This document shows positions 8,825 to 15,346 of a DNA stretch of 53,007 nt, piece after piece (position 1 is the stretch's first letter; each line of letters begins with the position of its first letter). A program made the translations under genes and the position numbers. The notes beneath the pieces are model-generated. The model was given only the letters and a program-made list of their open reading frames with translations, did no database searches and was not told the origin of the DNA. Source of the DNA: Fibrobacterota bacterium (GTDB lineage Bacteria; Fibrobacterota; Fibrobacteria; UBA11236); assembly GCA_947466585.1 (NCBI GenBank), contig CANIEU010000015.1:1-53007 (forward strand). The letters run 5' to 3'.

Positions 8825-9145
8825 TTAGGCGATTTCGATCAGCGTGGCTCCGGGGTTCATGAAGTCGGTGCGAAACCGTTTGATGCGGTTTTTCCAAACG
8901 CTGCCCAGTGCGCGGTGCAGATTCGTGCGGATCGAATCGTTGCCCTTGTTGCTGTGCCCGTGGATGATGCGCACCATGGCACCGGCACGGTGTCGCTTGA
9001 GCAAGCCGTCCGCAGCGGTCAGGGCCTCGTCCACCGCCATGCCATGCAGATCGACCTCTTCGTCGACGGGAAATTCCTGCGGGCGCGCGGGCGTCAGCCC
9101 TAGGCCGCGCGGCTTGCGGCCGTTGCGGGCCTTATTGGCGCCCAT
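8825..9145 (-). CDS. Smr-domain protein
   Basis: A small basic protein of 106 residues. The N-terminus is Arg/Lys-rich, and the rest is a single Smr (small MutS-related) domain with the motifs EVDLHGMAVDEAL and RIIHGHSNKG, where LHG and HGxG are the conserved nucleic-acid-binding and nuclease signatures. Stand-alone Smr proteins nick DNA or cleave RNA, for example on stalled ribosomes. The ATG at 9145 overlaps the end of the DUF3810 gene by 14 bases; an upstream ATG at 9184 would add 13 basic residues and increase the overlap. The two genes are likely cotranscribed. Confidence 0.8.
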   Translation of the reverse strand: MGANKARNGRKPRGLGLTPARPQEFPVDEEVDLHGMAVDEALTAADGLLKRHRAGAMVRIIHGHSNKGNDSIRTNLHRALGSVWKNRIKRFRTDFMNPGATLIEIA

Positions 9146-10202
9146 GCGCGGTCTCCGATTTCTTCTGTTTTTTCTCTCCCGCATCCTTGGGTTCGGTCAG
9201 AACTTCCGCACGATGGACCGTGGCGAAAAAGGGATGGTGCGGGTTCCATTTGTCGTTCGCCGTACGCGCGCCGTATTTCTTACCACTGTTTTGCAAGCCG
9301 AGCTGCCGCGCCAAGGTACGCAGGCGGCGCACCACCGGCTGCCCGGCTTCGGTCTTTTCACGCAGCGCGCGCACGCGTTTCGACTCCGCGACCAAGCTGT
9401 CGGGCCATGTGATTTTTGTCCCGGTTTTAATCAGGAAGTGGATGTCTGCCAAGGTCGCGAACCGGGGGTCCGCCAGGCGCAGCAGGGCTAGCTGGGTGAG
9501 AATTTCCGCGTCCATTTCGCGGGTGAAACCTTTCGCATGCGCGGCCTCGTGGCAAGCCGCAATCAGCCGCCAAAAATGCGGTGCGGGCATGTCGCGGTCG
9601 CGTACGATGGCGATCTCACCGAAGAAGGGATCATGAAACGCCGGACCGCCGTAGGCCAAACCGAGCGTGGCCGTCCACGGCCCCATGTTCTTGTAGGCGC
9701 GCACGGCGCGCCCCGCGGGCAAGCGCAGGTCCGCCAGAACCGCGTCGAGGCTGGTGTCGCACGTTCGCAGCGCCTGTTGTTCGGTGAGCGCCTGAAATGC
9801 ATTCCAGTGCGCCGCCCCGCCGGGTGATTGCAATGCGGCATGTAGGGACGCTTCGCGCGCGCTTACCCAGTCGCGAAAGGTCGGTTCGGCGAGACTGTCG
9901 GAACCAAGGCGTTGGGTCAGCGGGGTGCGCCACGCGCTGGGCGCGAGGCTACCGGGAAAGGCACCTTGTCCGAGACCCAGTGCGACGAGAAAAAACGGGC
10001 CGGCGCACAGTGTGATGCGACGATGACGCATCAGCATCGGGCGCATGCGCGGTATCCAGGAGAGGGCGAACAAAAGTGTCGCCGCCGTCCCGACCCACAA
10101 CGCCAGTTCCACCAATGAGATGGGAATCGCATCGGTGATTAAGCCCTTCGCCCGCGAAAGCGGAAGGCCGAGGAAGCGCCAATACAGGTCGAAGAGCGGC
10201 AT
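9132..10202 (-). CDS. DUF3810 family membrane protein with HEXXH-like motif
   Basis: A 356-residue protein with N-terminal membrane segments at about 27-50 and 60-80, then a soluble domain containing ACHEAAHAKGFTREMDAE near residue 220. HEAAH followed by a downstream Glu is a zincin-type metalloprotease arrangement, and the layout matches the DUF3810 family. Its physiological substrate is unknown. The C-terminus is Lys/Glu-rich and overlaps the Smr gene. The start codon lies just inside a block of 7-bp-period repeats, which forms the leader of this gene. Confidence 0.75.
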   Translation of the reverse strand: MPLFDLYWRFLGLPLSRAKGLITDAIPISLVELALWVGTAATLLFALSWIPRMRPMLMRHRRITLCAGPFFLVALGLGQGAFPGSLAPSAWRTPLTQRLGSDSLAEPTFRDWVSAREASLHAALQSPGGAAHWNAFQALTEQQALRTCDTSLDAVLADLRLPAGRAVRAYKNMGPWTATLGLAYGGPAFHDPFFGEIAIVRDRDMPAPHFWRLIAACHEAAHAKGFTREMDAEILTQLALLRLADPRFATLADIHFLIKTGTKITWPDSLVAESKRVRALREKTEAGQPVVRRLRTLARQLGLQNSGKKYGARTANDKWNPHHPFFATVHRAEVLTEPKDAGEKKQKKSETAHGRQ

Positions 10203-10212
10203 GGAACAAAGA

Positions 10213-10385
10213 TAGACGGTAGGAGGTAGACGTTAGGAGGTAGAGAGCACAGTCGTTACTCCACATTTCCCGACCGGGATACCGTGGCGCGAGGCGTCTG
10301 TACAGAACGCGAAGTCCCACGCGCACGCTTGCCGTTCAATTTTTTTCGGTTCATGCGGAAGCTACCGTCTACCTACTGTTCTTAC
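10213..10385. repeat. Facing 7-bp-period repeat arms in a divergent intergenic region
   Basis: The left arm at 10213-10247 is five consecutive heptads: tagacgg, taggagg, tagacgt, taggagg, tagagag. The right arm at 10365-10385 is the complementary type: CCGTCTA, CCTACTG, TTCTTAC. They face each other across about 115 bp and adjoin the start of the DUF3810 gene on one side and the tRNA-Ile2 gene on the other. Read from either gene, the sense strand of the leader is a pyrimidine-rich CCGTCTA-type repeat. Confidence 0.75.
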
Positions 10386-10397
10386 CTTTCCGCGAAA

Positions 10398-10474
10398 GGG
10401 CCCATAGCTCAGTTGGTTAGAGCAGGCGACTCATAATCGCCCGGTCCTCCGTTCAAGCCGGAGTGGGCCCACCA
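10398..10474 (+). tRNA. tRNA-Ile2(CAT), lysidine type
   Basis: A complete cloverleaf: acceptor GGGCCCA at 10398-10404 pairs with TGGGCCC at 10464-10470, discriminator A, encoded CCA at 10472-10474. The anticodon CAT is at 10432-10434. The D-stem to anticodon segment matches the minor isoleucine tRNA ileX of E. coli very closely, so this is the AUA-reading Ile2 tRNA, whose C34 is modified to lysidine by TilS, rather than a methionine tRNA. Confidence 0.85.
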
Positions 10475-10540
10475 CCTTCCGGTATCCTATCGTATCCTGT
10501 CAAATCTTTTCGAACCGATTCGCATCGGGAATAGCAACGG

Positions 10541-11146
10541 ATGGGGAAGACCTATCACGGAGGCGATCTGAAAAACCTGGTTTTTTACGGCGACGGTTTG
10601 TTGTGTCCTCCCGAAGGATATGGCGAACAAATCGTGGAACTGCTGGTGTTGCAGCGTCCCGATGCGACCTTCAAATCGTTTCATCCCGGTGAGGAACAGT
10701 TGTCGCTCGAGGCCGCCTTGCGCGGGGCTCCCGCTGTAATCGGCAAGGCCCCCGATTTTGTGTACATCGGTGTCGGCGGTGGGGATCTTTTACGCGGTGT
10801 TGAAGTCGGCACCGCTCTCGAAACTCTGCGGGCACTCCTGCAGGTACTTTACATCAAAACGCCGGCGCGTATCGCCGTGGCCAATCTCTGCACGGCGTTT
10901 TTTCCGCAGGAGGCGCGTGCCGCTGCGGCCGAGTTCAACGCAGGCATCGCAGCGCTGGGTTCGGATCGGGTGGGGATCGTCGATCTCGATGATCCGGTGA
11001 ACCTCTTTCTGGAAGCGCATCGTCGCGGTGCCGGGGAAAAACGTTCCTTGCATTCCCACCCCATGCGTCCGACTTCCATGGGCCGCGTGTTTCTCGCGCA
11101 CAAAGCGTTCGCGCTACTCGAACTCGAGTCGCTCTTCCCGGCTTGA
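10541..11146 (+). CDS. SGNH-hydrolase-like protein with altered catalytic blocks
   Basis: A 201-residue protein without signal peptide. The order of segments is that of GDSL/SGNH hydrolases: FYGDGLLCPP at the N-terminus (block I, normally GDS), DFVYIGVGGGDLL in the middle (block III, normally GxND) and a C-terminal HSHPMRPTSMGRVFLA (block V, normally DxxHP..xG). The nucleophilic Ser and the block III Asn appear replaced by Gly. It may therefore be a non-catalytic relative or use other residues. It follows tRNA-Ile2 on the same strand. The family call is by pattern only. Confidence 0.5.
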   Translation: MGKTYHGGDLKNLVFYGDGLLCPPEGYGEQIVELLVLQRPDATFKSFHPGEEQLSLEAALRGAPAVIGKAPDFVYIGVGGGDLLRGVEVGTALETLRALLQVLYIKTPARIAVANLCTAFFPQEARAAAAEFNAGIAALGSDRVGIVDLDDPVNLFLEAHRRGAGEKRSLHSHPMRPTSMGRVFLAHKAFALLELESLFPA

Positions 11147-11254
11147 GTTTTTAGCCGATTTCCGGGCATTTTCGCTGGTTTTTATCGCATTTGCAAGCGG
11201 ACGCCTTCGATTCGCCCTTTTCCAGCGGGGCAGGAGGAAGTAGTTTTGAGTTCT

Positions 11255-11270
11255 GGTTCCACGTGGAATC
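11255..11270. promoter_or_regulatory. Candidate parS (ParB-binding) site
   Basis: GGTTCCACGTGGAATC contains a 12-bp perfect palindrome TTCCACGTGGAA and matches 14 of 16 positions of the pseudomonad parS form TGTTCCACGTGGAACC. It is intergenic, ending 18 bases before the start of the CxxC protein gene. It could alternatively be an operator for that gene. I found no second copy in the window by eye. Confidence 0.5.
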
Positions 11271-11288
11271 GGGGCAGGAGGCGCGAAC

Positions 11289-11624
11289 ATGGCGGATGAT
11301 CAAAGTCTACACGACCGGTTTTTGCGCAAGAACCAATCCCTCAGCCGTGCGTACGAGATCTCCCGCAAGGACAAGGTCAAGGACAAGACGGTCAGCGGTG
11401 AACGCGTTCCCGTGTTGGCGGTGTGCTACCGGTGCAAGCTCGAAAAGCTCACCCTGAAGTATCACATCACCGAAACCGGTCGCACCGAAGGCGCGGTCTC
11501 GGTTTCGAACGAATACGTTCCCTTGTGCGTTGATTGCGCGCCCAAGCCGAAAAAAAATGCGGCGGAACTTTCGAAGAAACAGATTTCCTCTCTGCTGCGC
11601 GGTGCCATGAAAGGCCGTCTGTAA
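11289..11624 (+). CDS. Small zinc-ribbon-like protein of unknown function
   Basis: A 111-residue, Lys-rich, soluble protein. Two CxxC knuckles, CYRC near residue 46 and CVDC near residue 78, could bind one zinc ion. The N-terminal third is charged and probably helical; the C-terminus is also basic. I do not recognise a named family. The start is well supported by GCAGGAGG upstream of the ATG. A 12-bp direct copy of CGGGGCAGGAGG lies 46 bases further upstream, and the parS-like palindrome is between the two copies. Confidence 0.65.
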   Translation: MADDQSLHDRFLRKNQSLSRAYEISRKDKVKDKTVSGERVPVLAVCYRCKLEKLTLKYHITETGRTEGAVSVSNEYVPLCVDCAPKPKKNAAELSKKQISSLLRGAMKGRL

Positions 11625-11626
11625 AG

Positions 11627-11668
11627 GTATTCAGTGCGCAGTCTACAGTTCACAGTACAGAACTCTAA
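11627..11668 (+). repeat. Six degenerate heptads after the CxxC gene
   Basis: Starting three bases after the stop codon the sequence reads gtattca, gtgcgca, gtctaca, gttcaca, gtacaga, actctaa, in exact 7-bp register. A shorter pair, acctact twice, occurs at 11745-11758 inside the inverted repeat beside nrdR. Confidence 0.65.
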
Positions 11669-11685
11669 ACGATTAATGTGTCCAT

Positions 11686-11723
11686 AAAAAAGCCTCCGTC
11701 TCATTAAGAGCAGAGGCTTTTTT
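11686..11723. terminator. Bidirectional terminator between the CxxC gene and nrdR
   Basis: AAAAAAGCCTC at 11686-11696 pairs perfectly with GAGGCTTTTTT at 11713-11723, with a 16-base loop. A and T runs on the two sides suit termination in both directions for these convergent genes. A second inverted repeat (ATGAGTAGGT at 11731-11740 with ACCTACTCAT at 11752-11761) lies next to the nrdR stop codon. Confidence 0.8.
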
Positions 11724-11764
11724 ATTGAAAATGAGTAGGTGATAACCTACTACCTACTCATTTC

Positions 11765-12223
11765 TCAAACGTAATTCTGCTGCAGAACTGTAATGGCGGA
11801 GATGAATTCCTTGACTTCGGTAAACTGGCGGTACACCGAAGCGAACCGAACGTAGGCGACTTCATCGACCTGATGCAATTGCCGCATCGCGAGTTCCCCG
11901 ACCGCCTTGGAGTCGATCTCTCCATCAACAGTGGCCTGTAACTGGTTCTCGATCTCATCGGCCATTTGTTCGATGCGTTCGATGGATACAGGACGTTTGA
12001 TGCAGGCCATCTTCAAACCGGCGAGCACCTTCTGGCGATCATAGGGTTCGCGACGGCCGTCATGTTTGACCACAGTGAAGGGTGTGGTTTCCACATATTC
12101 GTAGGTGGTATAGCGCTTGCTGCACTCCAGGCACTCGCGGCGACGGCGCACGGCCTTGCCGCTGCGGCTGGCTCGGGAGTCCACCACCTTATCTTCATCA
12201 CATTGACAATAGGGACATTTCAT
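11765..12223 (-). CDS. nrdR: Transcriptional repressor NrdR
   Basis: A 152-residue repressor of ribonucleotide reductase genes that senses ATP/dATP. The N-terminal zinc ribbon is intact (CPYC near residue 3 and CLECSKRYTTYE near 31), and the ATP-cone domain carries VVKHDGRREPYDRQKVLAGL and ends normally. Length and every family motif are as expected. It is a single gene with a plausible promoter at 12345-12374 and a shared terminator downstream. No ribonucleotide reductase gene lies in the window, so the targets are elsewhere. Confidence 0.95.
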   Translation of the reverse strand: MKCPYCQCDEDKVVDSRASRSGKAVRRRRECLECSKRYTTYEYVETTPFTVVKHDGRREPYDRQKVLAGLKMACIKRPVSIERIEQMADEIENQLQATVDGEIDSKAVGELAMRQLHQVDEVAYVRFASVYRQFTEVKEFISAITVLQQNYV

Positions 12224-12344
12224 GGGAAAAACCGTCCGTTGGTTGTCGAGAATATACCCGTAACAACGGCAGACATCAACAGTTCGTTAAAATCCGGAGT
12301 GCCCAAAAACCACTAAAAACCCAAGTAAACCGTTGATTTCAAAT

Positions 12345-12374
12345 GTTATCCGTAAAAAATTAACAGATTGTCAA
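12345..12374 (-). promoter_or_regulatory. Sigma-70-type promoter for nrdR
   Basis: On the minus strand a consensus -35 TTGACA (12369-12374) and a -10-like GATAAC (12345-12350) are 18 bases apart, in an AT-rich stretch between the barrel protein gene and nrdR. The leader would be about 115 bases. Confidence 0.45.
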
Positions 12375-12379
12375 CAGGG

Positions 12380-12892
12380 CTAGAAATAGTACCGCAGGCC
12401 CAGTCCCGCACCCAAAAAACCCTCGGTATTGGGGAGAATGTTGATTCCGGGGCCGACCTCCAGAAAGGTTTGGATCGGAACATCCTGAAATCGGTAGTCG
12501 ATTCCCGCCACCGCGCGAATTCCCGCTGCAGTCCCGTCCTTCGCCAGAACCGCAAAGGCTCCGGGCCCGTAATAAACCGAAATTTTTCCGCTCTCGACCG
12601 GCAATACATTTCCACGGATCCAGACATAATCACCCTGAACGTGGAGATTCGCCCGCTTGCCCAATTCGTACCCGAGAGCGGCATTGAAGGCGTTCGTGGG
12701 GCCTAGAGGAAGGGAAAGCGAGAGGCCGGAGGGGGAGCCGAGTACGAAGCCGATGCCAAATCCGTCTTCCGGATTAAATGCAGATCCGGTCGATCCGGTG
12801 GATGCGGCGGAGGTGGGGGAGGTGGCGGTCTCGGCCGGGGTGACGTGGGCGGAGGCGAAAACGAAAAGGCAGGCGGTCAGGATTTTTCTCAT
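12380..12892 (-). CDS. Small outer-membrane beta-barrel protein
   Basis: A 170-residue secreted protein. Signal peptide at about 1-20 (MRKILTACLFVFASAHVTPA), a Ser/Thr-rich linker to about residue 40, then alternating polar and hydrophobic strands rich in Gly and aromatic residues, ending in GLGLRYYF with a terminal Phe typical for barrel insertion by BamA. The size suits an eight-stranded barrel. No specific function can be inferred. Confidence 0.65.
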   Translation of the reverse strand: MRKILTACLFVFASAHVTPAETATSPTSAASTGSTGSAFNPEDGFGIGFVLGSPSGLSLSLPLGPTNAFNAALGYELGKRANLHVQGDYVWIRGNVLPVESGKISVYYGPGAFAVLAKDGTAAGIRAVAGIDYRFQDVPIQTFLEVGPGINILPNTEGFLGAGLGLRYYF

Positions 12893-12950
12893 GGCGGCAA
12901 ATTAAATGTTTTCACCCTGTCGGACGAGCGGTCATGGTAAATTTTCGGTC

Positions 12951-13226
12951 ATGCAAACCGATCGAATCTACGTAGGCGTCTTGTTATTGGCGGGATTTCT
13001 CTGGCTCCGCTTTCGTGCCCGCAAGCTCCAAGAGGCGGAGCGAAGCCGCGCGCTCATGGGAAGCATGTTGTTTCTCGTGCCGATGTTGATCGGCGGCCGT
13101 TGGGCTTTCGATAAACTCCGCTTCGGAGAGTTTCAGAACCTTGCCATCGAAATGGTCGGCCTCGCTGCGGTCATTGCGGTGACCGGTTTCGTGTTCATGA
13201 CTCCGGGACGCGGCGAAAAGCCTTAG
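12951..13226 (+). CDS. Small integral membrane protein, function unknown
   Basis: A 91-residue protein with predicted membrane helices at about 5-19, 35-52 and 65-85 and Arg-rich loops between. I do not recognise a family. The ATG at 12951 is chosen because the preceding codons are not membrane-like. Its stop codon overlaps that of the convergent permease gene in TTAG (13223-13226). Confidence 0.55.
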   Translation: MQTDRIYVGVLLLAGFLWLRFRARKLQEAERSRALMGSMLFLVPMLIGGRWAFDKLRFGEFQNLAIEMVGLAAVIAVTGFVFMTPGRGEKP

Positions 13227-15229
13227 TCCCGCAGCTTCACCCGAATCGGCAGAATCAGGAACGGAATGCCGAGGTGATAGAGGCGCCGTTGCACGGCGAA
13301 CACGGTGTTGTTGTGGAAGAGTCGTGAGACCCACGACTCTTCGGGAAACACCAGCTGTCCCATGAAGAAAACCGATTGCGGAAAGCGTTCCATGATTTCG
13401 GGGGCGAGACGCGCGCTGCCCTCCACGGGATCGTGGCTCAGGATGGTCATACCTTCGGCGTAGTAGCCGTGGCGTTTTGTGAACTCGGTGTATTTCGCGA
13501 GTTCGGCGCCCACGTGTTTTTTAAGGTGTTCTACTTCCTCTTCACCTTTGAAGGTTCCGGCGTCGATGAGCGCGACTTCCAAGAACACAAAGTTGCGGTA
13601 CACACCACCGAACAGCCGGATGATACTGAACAGCGTATGCAGACCGAGGCCGTCGAAGCCTGAAACCAACACCACCGCAGTCTTCGCCTTGGGATCGTAC
13701 TTGCATTCTTCAACCGGGGCGCCACCGATGCCCGAAATCGCGCCCTGCGAAGATTGCGCAGCCTGTACGAGGCTGTCCATTTTCTTGAGCGTGCGGGCTA
13801 CACTTTCGTAATGGCGCTTGGCCATGAGGGAAAGCCCGACGAGGATCAGCAAGGCCAGCAAGGTGATCCAGCCGCCCTCGAAGAATTTCATGATCGTGAC
13901 GACCACGAGAATGAAGGAGCATAGCGCGAGCGCGGTGAGGCTGGTGAGGAAACGGCGCTTCCAATGGGGCGTGCGCGCCGACCACCAATGGCGCACGAGG
14001 CCGGCTTGGGAGAGCACGAAGGTGATGAACACCGTGATCGAATACAAGATCACGAGGTAATGGACCGAGGCTCCCGTGAGCAGCAGTACGACACCGGCCA
14101 ATACACCCATCAGTAACACGCCGTTCTGGCTGACGAGGCGGTCGCTGAGCAGGGTGAACCGGGTGGGGAACCATTGGTCGAGCGCCATGTTGGCGAGCAC
14201 GCGCGGCCCTCCCAGAAAGCCCGCCTGGGCGGCGACGAAGAGGATGGCGGCTTCGGTAAAGAGCGTTATCCATACGAAGGTCTTGGAAACACCGGGGCTC
14301 CAGCCCGAGGTCAGGGTCTCGAAGAACACGGCGTTCAGAGTTTTGCCGTCCTGAGGATGCACGTCGAAGAACACGTAGCACACCATCAGGCCAAGCACCA
14401 TGAATGCCAACGAGGAGGCCATGTACAACATGGTGCGCTTGCCGGTCTGCACGCGAGGTTCGCGCAGAATGGGCATGCCGTTGCTCACGGCTTCGATGCC
14501 CGTGTAGGTACCCGCACCCATGCTATAGGAGCGAAGGAGCAACAGAAGGACTCCCATGAGGCCGAGTTGATCATATGTGCGCGAAGTTTCAACGGCGGTC
14601 TCACGCATCAGGGTAGGGAATTCCCAAAGGTGTCCTGCCATGCCGTAAAGGATGGCGAAAACGTGGGTGGCGACGAAGACGAGAAAGACGGGCACCAACG
14701 GTACCACGGACTCTTTGACGCCGCGCAGGTTCAGGATGATCAGACCGCAGAGCGCGGCCATTGCGAAGGGGATTTTATAGGGCAGCCATTCGGCGGGTAA
14801 AAAACTGAAGATCGCCGCAGCGCCGCTGGCCACCGAAATCGTGATGGTCAGTACGTAGTCGATGAGGAGGGCGCAACCCGAAACCATGCCCCACTTGGGG
14901 CCGAGCAGTTTACTGGCGACGAGGTAACCGCCGCCACCGGCAGGGAAGAGTTCGATCAGGTGGGTGTAGCTTGCGGAGATCACCAACACAGTCAGGGCGG
15001 ACCCGAGGGCGACCAGCAAACCCAAATGGGGGTGTTGGATGAGAATGCGAAAAGCCTCTTCGGGGCCGTAGCTTGAAGAGGAGAGCCCATCGGCCCCCAG
15101 ACCGACCCAAGCGAAAAACGCGATCAGCGAGAGGTTGTGGAAGGTCTGCGGAGAGGTCGGGTCGAGCGAATGACCCAGGGTCCAGACTTTCAGTCGTGCG
15201 AAGAGGGAAGGGCGGGGCGCAGGACTCAT
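13223..15229 (-). CDS. APC-superfamily permease with cytosolic C-terminal domain (possible K+ or amino-acid transporter)
   Basis: A 668-residue transporter with about 12 hydrophobic segments. The first carries GLGADGLSSSSYGPEEAF, the APC core signature also seen in KimA-type potassium importers. Residues from about 500 on are soluble, including KTAVVLVSGFDGLG and ILSHDPVEGSARLAPEIM, similar in placing to the cytosolic domain of KimA/KUP-like transporters. Substrate is not decided by the sequence. The start at 15229 has a strong GAGGAGA site nine bases upstream. Confidence 0.75.
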   Translation of the reverse strand: MSPAPRPSLFARLKVWTLGHSLDPTSPQTFHNLSLIAFFAWVGLGADGLSSSSYGPEEAFRILIQHPHLGLLVALGSALTVLVISASYTHLIELFPAGGGGYLVASKLLGPKWGMVSGCALLIDYVLTITISVASGAAAIFSFLPAEWLPYKIPFAMAALCGLIILNLRGVKESVVPLVPVFLVFVATHVFAILYGMAGHLWEFPTLMRETAVETSRTYDQLGLMGVLLLLLRSYSMGAGTYTGIEAVSNGMPILREPRVQTGKRTMLYMASSLAFMVLGLMVCYVFFDVHPQDGKTLNAVFFETLTSGWSPGVSKTFVWITLFTEAAILFVAAQAGFLGGPRVLANMALDQWFPTRFTLLSDRLVSQNGVLLMGVLAGVVLLLTGASVHYLVILYSITVFITFVLSQAGLVRHWWSARTPHWKRRFLTSLTALALCSFILVVVTIMKFFEGGWITLLALLILVGLSLMAKRHYESVARTLKKMDSLVQAAQSSQGAISGIGGAPVEECKYDPKAKTAVVLVSGFDGLGLHTLFSIIRLFGGVYRNFVFLEVALIDAGTFKGEEEVEHLKKHVGAELAKYTEFTKRHGYYAEGMTILSHDPVEGSARLAPEIMERFPQSVFFMGQLVFPEESWVSRLFHNNTVFAVQRRLYHLGIPFLILPIRVKLRD

Positions 15230-15346
15230 GTGCGAAGGTCTCCTCGGGCATTGTCAGCCGTTGTTGAACGCCGGCTTTCGGGGGAGGTCGCTCCGCCCGG
15301 AAGTGGGGGCAAAAGATAGCTGAAGCGAAGCGAGCCGGAGGTCTCC

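Noticed and set aside
10398-10474. The CAT tRNA as a methionine or initiator tRNA
   Set aside because: Its anticodon arm and D-arm segment match the minor isoleucine tRNA ileX, not methionine tRNAs.
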